In this document: piece by piece, positions 1 to 10,674 of the stretch
Layout: each line of letters begins with the position of its first letter
Numbering within the stretch: position 1 is the stretch's first letter
NCBI RefSeq assembly: GCF_001429395.1
Contig: NZ_LMJT01000012.1
Span: 355,466-419,465, forward strand
DNA length: 64,000 nucleotides
DNA from: Allobosea sp. Root381
GTDB lineage: Bacteria > Pseudomonadota > Alphaproteobacteria > Rhizobiales > Beijerinckiaceae
Direction of reading: 5' to 3'
Translations under genes and position numbers: made by a program
Notes under the pieces: generated by a model
Seen by the model: only the letters and a program-made list of their open reading frames with translations
What the model was told of the DNA's origin: nothing
The model's database searches: none

Positions 1-372
1 CGCGGCGAAGCCCTGTCGGGCGACCGCGTCTATCGCGGCATGAGCCAGATGCTGGCGATCAAGGACGCCGCGCTGAAGCAGAGCGCGCCCTTCGACTTCG
101 TGCTCTCGCCGGTTGCGCCGGTGCCGAGCTACGCGGCGGAACTGGCTTCGCCGATCCATGATCCGGACAGACCGTTCGAGCACATCGTCTTCACGCTGCC
201 TGCCAACATGTCCGAGCAGCCCTCGATTTCGGTGCATGCCGGCCTGACGGCCGCGGGGCTGCCGATCGGCCTGCAGATCACCGGCCGTCGCTTCGACGAT
301 CTCGGCGTGCTGCGGATGGCGCGGGCCTGGGAAATGTTGCGCGGCGCCGCGCCGGCCTGGCCGGTTCTGTAG
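1..372 (+). CDS. amidase-signature family hydrolase, C-terminal part
   Basis: This is the last 123 codons of a gene whose start lies left of the window; the frame is open from base 1 to the TAG at 370-372. The residues match the C-terminal end of amidase-signature enzymes (AspA/GatA-like amidases): a segment SPVAPVPSYAAEL, then a PANMSEQPSISVHAGLTAAG stretch followed by GLPIGLQITGRRFDD and a final helix with LRMARAWE, the usual substrate-pocket and closing region of the family. The Ser-Ser-Lys catalytic triad would be upstream and cannot be checked, so the substrate is unknown; a glutamyl-tRNA amidotransferase A role is not excluded but a catabolic amidase is more likely. It converges with xerC, seven bases away. 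Confidence 0.85.
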   Translation, partial: RGEALSGDRVYRGMSQMLAIKDAALKQSAPFDFVLSPVAPVPSYAAELASPIHDPDRPFEHIVFTLPANMSEQPSISVHAGLTAAGLPIGLQITGRRFDDLGVLRMARAWEMLRGAAPAWPVL

Positions 373-379
373 CGCGTCA

Positions 380-1306
380 TCAGCCGCGTGCCCGCGGATG
401 GGCGGCGTCATAGGCCGCCATCAGCCTCGCCGAATCGATGCGGGTGTATATCTGCGTGGTCGAGAGCGAGGCGTGGCCGAGCAGTTCCTGGATTGCCCGC
501 AGATCGCCGCCGCGGCCGAGTAGATGCGTGGCGAAAGAATGCCGCAGCGAATGCGGCGTCGTCGATGAGGGCAGGCCGAGCGCGCCGCGCAAGGACTCGA
601 CCGCGAGCTGGATGATGCGCGGCGAGAGCGGGCCGCCCTTGGCGCCGAGGAAAAGCGGGCCGTCCGGTGGCAGCCGCCAGGGGCAGAGCGAGAGGTATTC
701 CGCGATCGCGGTGACGACGACGGGCAGGACAGGCACCATCCGCGTCTTGCTGCCCTTGCCGATGACGGTCAGCGTGTCGCCGGCGCTCGTCGGGGCCTGG
801 GCGCGGGTGAGCGAGAGCGCTTCCGAGATGCGCAGGCCGCAGCCATAAAGGAGTGAGAGCACGGCGGCGTCGCGGGCGAGGATCCACTGCTCACGCTCTT
901 CGCCGGCGCGGGTGTCGGCCTGGGTCACGGCCTTGGCGGCGCGGGCTTCGAGCGGGCGCGGCAGGGATTTGCCGATGCGCGGGCCGCGCGTCGCGGCGAA
1001 GGCGGCTGCGGTCAGCTTACCGCTGCGCTCGCCGAAGCGCGCGAGCGAGCGCAGCGCGGCGAGCTGGCGCATCAGCGTCCGGTTGCCGACGCCGTCGCGC
1101 CGGCGCCGGCCGAGGAAGGCGCGCAGGTCAGCCGGCTTCAGCGCGGCGATGTCGGCGAGGGAAGGTGCGCCGCCGAAATGTTCGGTCAGGAAGGTCGTGA
1201 ACTGGCGGAGATCACGACCATAGGCTTCGAGCGTCTTGGGCGAGAGCCGCCGCTCATGGGCGAGATGGCCGAGCCAGTCGCGGGTCACGGTGTCGAGATC
1301 GGTCAT
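380..1306 (-). CDS. xerC: tyrosine recombinase XerC
   Basis: A 308-residue site-specific tyrosine recombinase, the usual length for XerC/XerD, which resolves chromosome dimers at dif with FtsK. An N-terminal SAM-like core-binding domain spans about residues 1-95 and the catalytic domain about 120-308. All catalytic residues are visible: Arg159 in GCGLRISEALSL, the beta-hairpin lysine in GKGSKTRMVP (about 184-187), His252 and Arg255 in HSLRHSFATHLL, His278 in LLGHASLSTTQ and the nucleophile Tyr287 in IYTRI. Conventional chromosomal position beside priA in Hyphomicrobiales favours XerC over a phage integrase; the XerC/XerD choice rests on that context. The start is the first ATG with a GGAAGCGGCGAAGA stretch upstream. 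Confidence 0.93.
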   Translation of the reverse strand: MTDLDTVTRDWLGHLAHERRLSPKTLEAYGRDLRQFTTFLTEHFGGAPSLADIAALKPADLRAFLGRRRRDGVGNRTLMRQLAALRSLARFGERSGKLTAAAFAATRGPRIGKSLPRPLEARAAKAVTQADTRAGEEREQWILARDAAVLSLLYGCGLRISEALSLTRAQAPTSAGDTLTVIGKGSKTRMVPVLPVVVTAIAEYLSLCPWRLPPDGPLFLGAKGGPLSPRIIQLAVESLRGALGLPSSTTPHSLRHSFATHLLGRGGDLRAIQELLGHASLSTTQIYTRIDSARLMAAYDAAHPRARG

Positions 1307-1319
1307 TCTTCGCCGCTTC

Positions 1320-1412
1320 CGTCATGGTTGGGCCTGTCCCGACCATCCACGTCTTCGCTGGTCGAGACCTGTGTTCAAGACGTGGGTGCTCGCCACGAGG
1401 GCGAGCATGACG
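1320..1412. repeat. intergenic palindromic element, copy 1
   Basis: A compound palindrome between xerC and the next gene. It opens with CGTCATGGTTGGGCCTGTCC and closes with the complementary GCGAGCATGACG; inside, CCACGTCTT pairs with AAGACGTGG and GCTCGCC with GGCGAGC. The same outer framework recurs at 6422-6530, 8973-9055 and, more loosely, 9604-9713, so it is a dispersed family in this genome. Confidence 0.7.
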
Positions 1413-1446
1413 ACGCGACCTTAACGCCTTCCGAATCGATGGTTCC

Positions 1447-1794
1447 TTACGTCTTCCGGCAGGCGAAGGGCATGAAGGTGCTGGCCATGCCCTCGTTCAT
1501 GCCCATGATCACCATGACATTGGCGAGGTTGAGCTCTTCGGTGCTGCGCGGGCAGACCTCGCCCTTGATGCTGCAGCCAGAGGTTAGGAAGGCCTCGTGG
1601 GCGTCGAGGAAGGGCTGGCCGAGCCCCTTGCGCCCGAGCTTGGCCAGCGCTGTGGCATAGGCCTTGGTGTAGCGCTCGCATTTGACCGCGGGCCATTTCT
1701 CGGGCGCGACCGGCTGTGCGTGAACGGCCCCGGTTTCGCCTGTGACGATGCCGAGGGCGATAGCTGGTGCGAGCAGGCGGAGGGGCAGCTTCAT
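1447..1794 (-). CDS. small exported protein of unknown function
   Basis: Encodes 115 residues with a clear Sec signal peptide: MKLPLRLLAPAIALGIVTG followed by a small-residue cleavage region ending in VHAQ near residue 27. The mature part is about 88 residues with four cysteines (one in VKCERY, one in SGCSIKGEV, one in CPRSTEEL, one in PFACRKT), suggesting two disulphides in the periplasm. I do not recognise a named family. A much longer open frame continues upstream across priA on the opposite strand, but that is a high-GC shadow; the signal peptide fixes the real start at 1794. It sits divergently from priA with about 108 bases between the starts. Confidence 0.72.
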   Translation of the reverse strand: MKLPLRLLAPAIALGIVTGETGAVHAQPVAPEKWPAVKCERYTKAYATALAKLGRKGLGQPFLDAHEAFLTSGCSIKGEVCPRSTEELNLANVMVIMGMNEGMASTFMPFACRKT

Positions 1795-1902
1795 GGTTTC
1801 GCTCGTCGGTGGCGAGGGTGTCGCGGCGGTAGTGATCAGGCGATCGCGGCAATGCCAAGGCGGCAGTTGTCGCCTCGGGCGCGACCCGCTACCCAACGGC
1901 TC

Positions 1903-4086
1903 ATGAGCGATGCGGAGCAGATGGCGGGAGGCGGCACGGTCGAGGTGCTGATCCCGCTCGCGCTGGACCAGGCCTATAGCTACGCCGTGCCGCCCGGGCT
2001 CGCCCTCGTCCCGGGCGACGTGGTGCAGGTGCCGCTCGGGCCGCGCGAGACCGTCGGCGTCGTCTGGGAGACGGGCTCCGGCCGTGGCGGCAATCTCAAG
2101 CAGGTCACGGGCAAGCTCGACATGCCGCCGCTCGATTCGGCGTTGATGAAGCTGGTCGACTGGGTTTCCTGGTACACGCTGGCGCCGAAGGGCTCGGTGC
2201 TGGCGCTGGCTTTGCGCCGTCCGCCGGACGACAAGCCCGAGCGGCCGAAGCTGGGCGTCCGGCTCGTCGGCGCGCCGCCCGCCCGGATGACGCCGGCCCG
2301 GGCGCGCGCCATCGCCGCCGCCGAGGGCGGGCTGCTGACGGCGAAGAGCGCGCTCGCCGAGGCTGCCTCGGTCAGTTCGGCCGTGATCGATTCGCTCGTC
2401 GATGCCGGCACCTTCGCGGTCGAGCCGATGCCGCGTGAGGCGATCGCCGCCATACCCGATCCCGACCATGCCCGGCCGGCTCTCTCGGAAGGGCAGGCGG
2501 CGGCCGCCGAGGCGCTGGTCGCCACGGTCAGGGCCGCGTCCTATGGGGTGACATTGCTCGAGGGCGTCACCGGTTCGGGCAAGACGGAGGTCTATTTCGA
2601 GGCTGTCGCCGAGGCGATCCGGCTCGGTCGGCAGAGCCTGATCCTGATGCCGGAAATCGCGCTCACCGCACAGTTCATCGACCGTTTCGAGGCCCGCTTC
2701 GGGGTCAGGCCGGGGCTCTGGCATTCGGGGGTGGGCGGGCGCAGGCGGGAGCGCCTGCAGGCGGCGATCGCCAGCGGCGAGGCCAGGGTCGTGGCCGGGG
2801 CGCGTTCGGCACTCTTCCTGCCCTATCGCGATCTCGGCCTGATCGTCGTCGATGAGGAGCATGAGGCGGCCTACAAGCAGGAGGACGGCGTCGCCTATCA
2901 TGCGCGCGACATGGCTGTTGTGCGCGGGCGGATCGAGAACGCTCCGGTCATCCTCACTTCGGCGACGCCCTCGCTGGAGACGCGCGTCAATGCCGAGCGT
3001 GGGCGCTATGTCCATCTCAAGCTGGCCGAGCGCTTCGGCGGCCGCAGCCTGCCGACGCTCGGCCTCGTCGATCTGCGCCAGGACAAGCCGCCGCGCGGGC
3101 GCTGGGTCTCCGAGACGCTGGCCAAGGCGATCGCCGCCAATCTGGAGGCGAAGGAGCAGTCGCTGCTGTTCCTGAACCGGCGCGGCTATGCGCCGCTGAC
3201 GCTCTGCCGCGACTGCGGGCATCGCTTCCAGTGCCCGAACTGCTCGGCCTGGCTGGTCGACCATCGCTTCCGCCGCGCGCTCGTCTGCCATCATTGCGGC
3301 CATGTCGAGCGGCGGCCGCATGAATGCCCGCAATGCCATGCGCAGGAGAGCCTGACCGCTTGCGGCCCCGGCGTCGAGCGTCTGGCCGAAGAGGTCGCGA
3401 CCCTGTTTCCGGAGGCGCGCGGCATCGTGCTGTCGAGCGACTTTCCCGGCGGCACCGAGCGGCTGAAGACCGAACTGATGGCGGTGGCGGCGGGCGAGTT
3501 CGACATCGTCATCGGCACGCAGCTCGTCGCCAAGGGGCACAATTTCCCCGGCATGACTCTGGTCGGGGTGATCGATGCCGATCTCGGCCTGACCTCCGGC
3601 GATCCGCGCGCGGCCGAGCGGACCTTCCAGGTGCTGCGGCAGGTGACGGGGCGGGCCGGGCGCGGCGAGAAGCCGGGCCGAGCCCTGCTGCAGACGCATG
3701 ATCCGGCGCATCCGGTGCTCAAGGCGCTGATCTCGGGAGACCCGGAGCGGTTTTATGCCGCAGAGGCCGCCGCGCGCGAGGCCGCGGGCCTGCCGCCCTT
3801 CGGCCGGCTCGCGGGGCTGATCGTCTCCGCCAACAGCCAGGCGGAGGCCGAGAGCCATGCCAGGGCGCTGGCGCGCTGCGCCGAGGCGCCGGACGGGGTG
3901 AGCGTGCTGGGCCCTGCGGAAGCGCCGCTTGCCGTGCTGCGCGGGCGCCATCGCATGCGTCTGATCGTGAAAACCGCCCGCGAGGTCAATCTCCAGGACT
4001 ATCTTCGGATCTGGCTGAAACGCACCGGCAAGCCCAAGGGCTCGGTGCGTGTCGCGGTCGATGTCGACCCGCAGAGCTTTCTTTGA
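1903..4086 (+). CDS. priA: primosomal protein N' (replication restart helicase)
   Basis: Encodes 727 residues, normal for PriA, the 3'-to-5' DNA helicase that recognises stalled forks and loads the replisome. The N-terminal 3'-end-binding domain starts VEVLIPLALDQAYSYAVP. Helicase motifs follow: Walker A GVTGSGKTEVYF near residue 222, the DEEH box near 316, a zinc-binding insertion with paired cysteines (CRDCGHRFQCPNC, CHHCGH, CPQCH) at about 434-477, then GTQLVAKGHNFPGM and QVTGRAGRGEK of the second RecA-like lobe. The frame is open further upstream, but the ATG at 1903 gives the family-standard N-terminus; the extra upstream residues look random. It ends 230 bases before atpH, the common order in Hyphomicrobiales. 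Confidence 0.95.
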   Translation: MSDAEQMAGGGTVEVLIPLALDQAYSYAVPPGLALVPGDVVQVPLGPRETVGVVWETGSGRGGNLKQVTGKLDMPPLDSALMKLVDWVSWYTLAPKGSVLALALRRPPDDKPERPKLGVRLVGAPPARMTPARARAIAAAEGGLLTAKSALAEAASVSSAVIDSLVDAGTFAVEPMPREAIAAIPDPDHARPALSEGQAAAAEALVATVRAASYGVTLLEGVTGSGKTEVYFEAVAEAIRLGRQSLILMPEIALTAQFIDRFEARFGVRPGLWHSGVGGRRRERLQAAIASGEARVVAGARSALFLPYRDLGLIVVDEEHEAAYKQEDGVAYHARDMAVVRGRIENAPVILTSATPSLETRVNAERGRYVHLKLAERFGGRSLPTLGLVDLRQDKPPRGRWVSETLAKAIAANLEAKEQSLLFLNRRGYAPLTLCRDCGHRFQCPNCSAWLVDHRFRRALVCHHCGHVERRPHECPQCHAQESLTACGPGVERLAEEVATLFPEARGIVLSSDFPGGTERLKTELMAVAAGEFDIVIGTQLVAKGHNFPGMTLVGVIDADLGLTSGDPRAAERTFQVLRQVTGRAGRGEKPGRALLQTHDPAHPVLKALISGDPERFYAAEAAAREAAGLPPFGRLAGLIVSANSQAEAESHARALARCAEAPDGVSVLGPAEAPLAVLRGRHRMRLIVKTAREVNLQDYLRIWLKRTGKPKGSVRVAVDVDPQSFL

Positions 4087-4316
4087 ACGAAGCTCCCCCT
4101 TTCTTCGAAGCATTGAAAGGATGGGCAAAACTGCGCGCTGGATCGGCATCAACGGATTGCGCCCCCCGGAAGCGCATGCTAGTGCACCGCCACATTTAGG
4201 TCGCGAAGCCGTCTTGCCGGCTTCCTGCCCGTGATACATCGCAGCGCCAGGACCTCGCACTCCGCCCTCGCAAGAGGGTCGCCGGGAGCAGGCCTATGAA
4301 ACGAGAGACGTGAAGC

Positions 4317-4886
4317 GTGGCTGAGGGCGGATCGCAAGGATCACTGGTTTCGGGCGTGGCCGGTCGCTACGCCACGGCACTCTTCGAACTGGCCGGCGAG
4401 TCCGACGCCATCGACTCCGTCGCGGCCGATCTCGATACCTTTTCCGCGATGCTCGCCGAGAGCGAGGACCTTCGCCGCCTCGTCGGCAGCCCGGCCTTCT
4501 CGGCCGAGGAGCAGACGGCCGCGATCAAGGCCGTGCTCGCGAAGGCCGGCCTCTCCGGCATCGCCGCCAACTTCATCGGCCTCGTCGCCAGCAAGCGCCG
4601 CCTGTTCGCGCTGCCCGGCATGATCGCCGCCTACAAGGCACTCGTCGCCGAGGCCCGCGGCATCGTCAGTGCCGAGGTCACGCTCGCCGAGGCGCCCGCG
4701 CCTGTTCGCGTCGAGGAAATCCGTGCCGCGCTCGCCGCCGTCGCGGGCAAGGCCGTCGATGTCTCGATCAAGGTCGATCCGGCGCTGATCGGCGGGCTCA
4801 TCGTCAAGATGGGCTCCCGCATGGTCGATGCCTCGCTGAAAACCAAGCTCAATTCAATTCGTCTTGCCATGAAAGAGGTCGGCTGA
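4317..4886 (+). CDS. atpH: F1F0 ATP synthase delta subunit (OSCP-like)
   Basis: A 189-residue delta subunit, part of the stator linking F1 to the b-subunit stalk. The N-terminal six-helix OSCP domain begins [17 protein letters not shown], and the C-terminal part carries [23 protein letters not shown], the family signature. The start is GTG at 4317; the only in-frame alternatives would delete the conserved first helix. The 230-base leader 4087-4316 must hold the operon promoter, but I cannot point to convincing -35/-10 boxes. Its TGA overlaps the atpA ATG by one base (TGATG), indicating translational coupling. F0 genes (atpIBEF) are absent here and, as in other alphaproteobacteria, presumably lie elsewhere. 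Confidence 0.95.
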   Translation: MAEGGSQGSLVSGVAGRYATALFELAGESDAIDSVAADLDTFSAMLAESEDLRRLVGSPAFSAEEQTAAIKAVLAKAGLSGIAANFIGLVASKRRLFALPGMIAAYKALVAEARGIVSAEVTLAEAPAPVRVEEIRAALAAVAGKAVDVSIKVDPALIGGLIVKMGSRMVDASLKTKLNSIRLAMKEVG

Positions 4887-6415
4887 TGGAAATCCGCCCC
4901 GCTGAAATCTCCGCGATCCTGAAGGCCCAGATCTCGAATTTCGGGTCTGAAGCCTCCGTCACCGAGGTCGGTCAGGTTCTCTCCGTCGGCGACGGTATCG
5001 CCCGAGTCTACGGCCTCGACAAGGTCCAGGCCGGTGAGATGGTCGAGTTCGAGTCCGGCGTGCGCGGCATGGCGCTCAACCTCGAGAGCGACAATGTCGG
5101 CGTCGTGATCTTCGGCTCCGACCGCGAGATCAAGGAAGGCCAGACCGTCAAGCGCACCGGCGCCATCGTCGACGTGCCGGTCGGCAAGGAGCTTCTCGGC
5201 CGCGTCGTCGACGCGCTCGGCAACCCGATCGACGGCAAGGGCCCGATCAAGACGGCCCAGCGCTCGCGCGTCGACGTCAAGGCTCCCGGCATCATTCCGC
5301 GCAAGTCGGTGCACGAGCCGATGGCGACCGGCCTCAAGGCGATCGACGCCCTGATCCCGATCGGTCGCGGCCAGCGTGAGCTGATCATCGGCGACCGCCA
5401 GACCGGCAAGACCGCCGTCGCGCTCGACACGATCCTCAACCAGAAGGCGCTGAACGAGGGCACGGACGAGAGCCAGAAGCTCTACTGCGTCTATGTCGCC
5501 ATCGGCCAGAAGCGCTCCACCGTCGCCCAGTTCGTGAAGGTGCTGGAAGAGCGCGGCGCGCTCGAGTACTCGATCGTCGTCGCGGCCACCGCCTCCGACG
5601 CCGCTCCGATGCAGTTCCTGGCCCCCTTCGCCGGTTGCGCCATGGGCGAGTATTTCCGCGACAACGGCATGCATGCCGTCATCATCTATGACGACCTGTC
5701 CAAGCAGGCCGTCGCCTATCGCCAGATGTCGCTGCTCCTGCGCCGCCCGCCCGGCCGCGAGGCCTATCCCGGCGACGTTTTCTATCTGCACTCCCGCCTG
5801 CTCGAGCGCGCCGCCAAGATGGGCGACGAGGCCGGCAACGGCTCGCTGACCGCGCTGCCGGTCATCGAGACGCAGGCGAACGACGTCTCGGCCTACATCC
5901 CGACCAACGTGATCTCGATCACCGACGGCCAGATCTTCCTCGAGACCGACCTGTTCTACCAAGGTATCCGCCCGGCGGTGAACGTCGGTCTCTCGGTCTC
6001 GCGCGTCGGCTCGGCGGCGCAGACCAAGGCGACCAAGAAGGTCGCCGGCAAGATCAAGGGCGAACTCGCCCAGTATCGCGAGATGGCCGCCTTCGCCCAG
6101 TTCGGCTCCGACCTCGACGCGGTGACGCAGCGCCTGCTCAACCGTGGCGCGCGCCTGACCGAGCTTCTCAAGCAGGCGCAGTTCTCGCCGCTGAAGATGG
6201 AAGAGCAGACGGTCGTGATCTATGCCGGCGTGAACGGCTATCTCGACCCGCTGCCGGTCAACAGGGTCCGCGCCTTCGAGGACGGGCTGCTCGCCCTGGT
6301 TCGCGGCAAGCACGCCGACCTCCTGGCCGAGATCGGCAAGACCAAGGATCTTTCGGACGCGAACGCCGCAAAGCTGAAGGATATCGTCACCGCCTACGCC
6401 AAGTCGTTCTCGTAA
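4886..6415 (+). CDS. atpA: F1F0 ATP synthase alpha subunit
   Basis: A 509-residue alpha subunit, the non-catalytic nucleotide-binding partner of beta in the F1 hexamer. The N-terminal beta-barrel domain carries [20 protein letters not shown], the P-loop is [13 protein letters not shown] at about residues 169-181, and the F1 alpha/beta signature appears as [20 protein letters not shown]. Length and order match the family throughout with no gaps. The start overlaps the atpH stop by one base. After the stop comes a 129-base spacer, unusually long for this operon, filled by a palindromic element. Confidence 0.97.
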   Translation: MEIRPAEISAILKAQISNFGSEASVTEVGQVLSVGDGIARVYGLDKVQAGEMVEFESGVRGMALNLESDNVGVVIFGSDREIKEGQTVKRTGAIVDVPVGKELLGRVVDALGNPIDGKGPIKTAQRSRVDVKAPGIIPRKSVHEPMATGLKAIDALIPIGRGQRELIIGDRQTGKTAVALDTILNQKALNEGTDESQKLYCVYVAIGQKRSTVAQFVKVLEERGALEYSIVVAATASDAAPMQFLAPFAGCAMGEYFRDNGMHAVIIYDDLSKQAVAYRQMSLLLRRPPGREAYPGDVFYLHSRLLERAAKMGDEAGNGSLTALPVIETQANDVSAYIPTNVISITDGQIFLETDLFYQGIRPAVNVGLSVSRVGSAAQTKATKKVAGKIKGELAQYREMAAFAQFGSDLDAVTQRLLNRGARLTELLKQAQFSPLKMEEQTVVIYAGVNGYLDPLPVNRVRAFEDGLLALVRGKHADLLAEIGKTKDLSDANAAKLKDIVTAYAKSFS

Positions 6416-6421
6416 GGCTCC

Positions 6422-6530
6422 CGTCATGGTCGGCCCGGTGCCGACCATCCAGGCCTTGCCTTTGGGCAAGGCTCGGTGGGATCGAAGTGGGTGAAGACGT
6501 GGATGCTCGGGACAAGCCGAGCATGACGGG
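6422..6530. repeat. intergenic palindromic element, copy 2, inside the atp operon
   Basis: Fills almost the whole atpA-atpG spacer. It starts CGTCATGGTCGGCCCGGTGC and ends with ATGCTCGGGACAAGCCGAGC followed by ATGACG, so the outer CGTCAT/ATGACG ends pair. Internal hairpins include GGTCGG...CCGACC, GGCCTTGCCTTTGGGCAAGG and GCTCGG...CCGAGC. In the transcript it would form a multi-hairpin structure just ahead of atpG. Confidence 0.75.
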
Positions 6531-6544
6531 GTGAGAAAAAACCT

Positions 6545-7414
6545 ATGCCTTCATTGAAGGACCTCAGGAACCGCATCGCCTCCGTGAAGGCGACGCAGAA
6601 GATCACCAAGGCCATGCAGATGGTCGCGGCCGCGAAGCTGCGCCGGGCGCAGGCGGCGGCCGAAGCCGCGCGTCCCTATGCCGAGCGCATGGAGACGGTG
6701 CTGGCCAGCCTCGCCTCCGGCGTCACCGGTTCGAGCGCGCCGCGCCTGATCGGCGGCACCGGCTCGGACAAGGTCCATCTGCTCGTGGTCTGCACTGCCG
6801 AGCGCGGGCTCTGCGGCGCCTTCAACTCCTCGATCGCGCGGCTCGCCCGTGAAAAGGCGCTGGCGCTCAGAGCCGAGGGCAAGACGGTCAAGTTCATCTG
6901 CGTCGGCAAGAAGGGCTACGACATCCTGCGCCGGCAGTTCGAGAAGGACATCCTCGAGCTGATCGACCTGCGCGAATTCAAGCAGATCGGCTACGTCAAT
7001 GCCGAGGTGGTCGCCCAGAACATCCTGACGCGCTTCGCCGCCGGCGAGTTCGACGTCGCGACGCTGTTCTTCTCCAAGTTCAAGTCGGTGATCTCGCAGA
7101 TCCCGACCGCCCAGCGCATCATTCCGGCCGAGATCCCGGAAGGCACGAAGACGACCGACGCGGTCTACGACTACGAGCCCGACGAGAACGAGATCCTGGA
7201 GACGCTGCTGCCGCGCAACCTCACGGTTCAGGTGCTGCGGGGGCTCCTGGAAAACGCCGCCTCCGAGCAGGGCGCGCGCATGTCGGCGATGGATTCCGCC
7301 ACGCGCAACGCCGGCGAGATGATCAAGAAGCAGACGCAGCTCTACAACCGCTCGCGCCAGGCGATGATCACCAAGGAACTGATCGAGATCATCTCCGGCG
7401 CGGAAGCGCTCTAA
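6545..7414 (+). CDS. atpG: F1F0 ATP synthase gamma subunit
   Basis: A 289-residue gamma subunit, the rotating central shaft of F1. Both terminal helices that form the coiled coil are present: [20 protein letters not shown] at the N-terminus and the C-terminal [25 protein letters not shown] segment split around residues 245-270. The central Rossmann-like part includes [20 protein letters not shown]. The reading frame starts at the ATG at 6545, fourteen bases after the palindromic element; there is no strong Shine-Dalgarno sequence, only a GGGGTGAG run ten or so bases upstream. Confidence 0.96.
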   Translation: MPSLKDLRNRIASVKATQKITKAMQMVAAAKLRRAQAAAEAARPYAERMETVLASLASGVTGSSAPRLIGGTGSDKVHLLVVCTAERGLCGAFNSSIARLAREKALALRAEGKTVKFICVGKKGYDILRRQFEKDILELIDLREFKQIGYVNAEVVAQNILTRFAAGEFDVATLFFSKFKSVISQIPTAQRIIPAEIPEGTKTTDAVYDYEPDENEILETLLPRNLTVQVLRGLLENAASEQGARMSAMDSATRNAGEMIKKQTQLYNRSRQAMITKELIEIISGAEAL

Positions 7415-8959
<1,545 letters not shown>

Positions 8960-8972
8960 GGCCTTCCGAACG

Positions 8973-9055
8973 CGTCATTCTCGGGCTTGTCCCGAGAATC
9001 TCATGACCAGAGGAAACTGGTTTCCGAGATGGCCGGGTCAAGCCCGGCCATGACG
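8973..9055. repeat. intergenic palindromic element, copy 3, inside the atp operon
   Basis: Occupies the atpD-atpC spacer. It is two hairpins: TTCTCGGGCTTGTCCCGAGAA and then TGGCCGGGTCAAGCCCGGCCA, bracketed by GTCAT and ATGAC, with a short CCAGAGGAAACTGG hairpin between. It shares the GTCAT/ATGAC ends with the copies at 1320 and 6422 while its stem sequences differ, so structure rather than exact sequence looks conserved. Confidence 0.75.
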
Positions 9056-9074
9056 AACCGGGGAGAGTAAAACG

Positions 9075-9488
9075 ATGGCCACCTTCAAGTTCGAACTCGT
9101 CTCGCCCGAGCGCATCCTGTTCTCGGGAGACGTCATCAGCGTGATCGTTCCGTCCGTCGAGGGCGAGCTGACCGTGCTCGCCGGGCACGCGCCGCTGGTC
9201 GCGACGCTGAAGGCGGGTATCGTCTTCATCCAGACGACCGACAGCAACGGCAAGGAATTCTTCGTCAATGGCGGCCTCGTCGAGGTTAATGCCGCCGCGA
9301 CGACGATCCTGGCTGAGCAGGGTCGCTTCATCGAGGACGTCGATGTCGCCGTTCTCGACCAGGAGATCCTGACCGCCGAGACCAAGCTTGCCGGCTCGCA
9401 TGACGAGGAAGAGCAGAAGCGCCTCCGGGAGGCGTTGATCCAGCTCGAGGAATTCAAGCACGTCTTCCAGCAGCGCAAGGCGGCGTGA
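9075..9488 (+). CDS. atpC: F1F0 ATP synthase epsilon subunit
   Basis: A 137-residue epsilon subunit that sits at the foot of gamma and can inhibit ATP hydrolysis. The N-terminal beta-sandwich begins ATFKFELVSPERILFSGDV and carries GELTVLAGHAPLVATLKAG, the family hallmark; the C-terminal helical hairpin (about residues 90-137) contains AETKLAGSHDEEEQKRLREA. A GGGGAGAG ribosome-binding sequence precedes the ATG at 9075. It is the last gene of the operon and is followed by an intrinsic terminator at 9529-9552. Confidence 0.96.
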   Translation: MATFKFELVSPERILFSGDVISVIVPSVEGELTVLAGHAPLVATLKAGIVFIQTTDSNGKEFFVNGGLVEVNAAATTILAEQGRFIEDVDVAVLDQEILTAETKLAGSHDEEEQKRLREALIQLEEFKHVFQQRKAA

Positions 9489-9528
9489 TCGCGCCAGGTC
9501 GCGTGCCGCTGCACCGGTGACGGGATGA

Positions 9529-9552
9529 GGGTCGCAGTCAGCGGCCCTTTTT
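9529..9552 (+). terminator. intrinsic terminator of the atp operon
   Basis: Stem GGGTCGC (9529-9535), five-base loop AGTCA, and GCGGCCC (9541-9547); all seven positions pair, one as U-G. A run of five T follows directly (9548-9552). It lies 40 bases after the atpC stop. Confidence 0.8.
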
Positions 9553-9603
9553 CTTTGGCGGGTTTGGGTGACAAGAAGCTCGCTCATCGCGGAAGCACGC
9601 CGA

Positions 9604-9713
9604 CGTCATCCCGGGCGGAGCGTAGCGCCGATCCGGGATCCATGCCTGACCCGTTCCGGAATGAGTCCGGGTCGGCGGTGCGGCTTCTCCGCTTGTCGGG
9701 GATGAACCCGGGA
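9604..9713. repeat. intergenic palindromic element, divergent copy 4
   Basis: Starts CGTCATCCCGGGCGGAGCG with CCCGG...CCGGG-type pairing, then GACCCGTTCCGGAATGAGTC with a central CCGGAATG, and ends CGGGGATGAACCCGGG. It lies between the atp terminator and the convergent rppH. It shares the GTCAT-CCCGG theme of the family but pairs less cleanly than copies 1-3. Confidence 0.55.
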
Positions 9714-9741
9714 GGGGACCGGCCTCAGCTCCTGACGCCCG

Positions 9742-10233
9742 CTACCTCGCGAACGGTGCGAAGGCGGCGGCGACCTTCTCGTAGACGCCGCGCTTGAAGG
9801 GCACGATCAGCGCGGGCATCTGCGCGAGGCGCAGCCAGTTCCAGGAGGCGAATTCCGGCGGCTCGTCGCCGTTCGGGCGGCTGATGTCGATCTCGCTCTC
9901 CGCGCCGGTGAAGCGGAAGGCCACCCAGCGCTGGCGCTGTCCGCGGAAGGCGCAGAGCTTGTGCGGTGGGCCGTCATAGGGCGGGAAGTCGTACTCCCAC
10001 CATTCCTGCGTGACCGCGAGCAACTCGGCGCTGGTGACGCCGGTTTCCTCAGCCAGTTCACGGCGCGCGGCGGCGACGATATCCTCGTTCTCGTCGATGC
10101 CGCCCTGCGGCATCTGCCAGTCATGGCCCGGGAGAACGATCTCGGGGCCGGCGCTGTGAGAATTGCCGGCAAAGACGAGGCCGTTCTCATTGAACAGCGC
10201 GATGCCGACATTGGGGCGGTAGGGGAGACTCAT
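9742..10233 (-). CDS. rppH: RNA pyrophosphohydrolase (Nudix)
   Basis: A 163-residue Nudix hydrolase of the RppH type, which removes pyrophosphate from the 5' end of mRNAs and so opens them to RNase E decay. It starts MSLPYRPNVGIALFNENGLV, the typical RppH N-terminus, and the Nudix box is complete (G-x5-E-x7-REL-x-EE-x-G) at about residues 46-68, seen as GGIDENEDI followed by RRELAEETGV. The residues QMPQGG just before the box and YDGPP (in place of YLP or similar) agree with the alphaproteobacterial RppH/NudH group rather than a generic ADP-ribose hydrolase. It converges with the atp operon. Confidence 0.92.
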   Translation of the reverse strand: MSLPYRPNVGIALFNENGLVFAGNSHSAGPEIVLPGHDWQMPQGGIDENEDIVAAARRELAEETGVTSAELLAVTQEWWEYDFPPYDGPPHKLCAFRGQRQRWVAFRFTGAESEIDISRPNGDEPPEFASWNWLRLAQMPALIVPFKRGVYEKVAAAFAPFAR

Positions 10234-10333
10234 CGGCTGAGCATAGGGCGCCCTCTCATGCTGGGAAACCGTCCGCTGGCCGCTGGCCAGACATGCGCTG
10301 CCCGCGGATCTATGCAGCGGGCCGTGCGAGGGC

Positions 10334-10639
10334 TTATTCCGGGCGCTTCGAGAGAACGCAGGAGAGAAGGCCGGGAAAGCGCTCCTCGATCTCGTCGCGA
10401 CGCAACGCGTTCATGTGGGTCGCGCCCTCGTTGCGAGTCCGGATAAGGCCGGCGGCGCGCAGGACACGGAAGTGATGCGAGACGCTCGACTTTGGCCGGT
10501 CGCCTTCCAGAGCCTGGCAACTCGCCTCGCCCTCCATCGCGAGCCGCCTCACCACTTGCAGCCGGAAGGGATCGCTGAGTGCGTGAAAGACGTCCTCCAG
10601 TACAATCTCTTCCGGCGCGGGCAGGCGGGCGTGTCGCAT
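10334..10639 (-). CDS. ArsR-family transcriptional regulator
   Basis: A 101-residue winged-helix repressor. The DNA-binding core is visible as FHALSDPFRLQVVRRLAMEG, CQALEGDRPKSSVSHHFRVL and RAAGLIRTRNEG, the standard ArsR layout with the recognition helix around SSVSHHFRVL. The metal-binding ELCVCDL-type motif is absent; there is a single cysteine (in EASCQAL) in the equivalent place, so a metal sensor is unlikely and a redox or flavin/enone-linked signal is possible. It is divergent from the Old Yellow Enzyme gene with 91 bases between the starts, and a perfect 7-bp inverted repeat sits in that gap, making the oxidoreductase its probable target. Confidence 0.87.
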   Translation of the reverse strand: MRHARLPAPEEIVLEDVFHALSDPFRLQVVRRLAMEGEASCQALEGDRPKSSVSHHFRVLRAAGLIRTRNEGATHMNALRRDEIEERFPGLLSCVLSKRPE

Positions 10640-10674
10640 GGGGGGATCTTATCACAGCGTTTCGGTATTGCCAA

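Noticed and set aside
1447..4260. A 937-codon open frame on the minus strand opposite priA
   Set aside because: It is an artefact of high GC: its only protein-like part is the last 115 residues with a signal peptide, which I kept as a separate gene. The rest is Arg/Gly/Ala-rich shadow of priA.
4631..6469. A 612-codon minus-strand frame opposite atpA
   Set aside because: Shadow of atpA with unnatural composition (Asp/Arg/Val runs) and no family resemblance.
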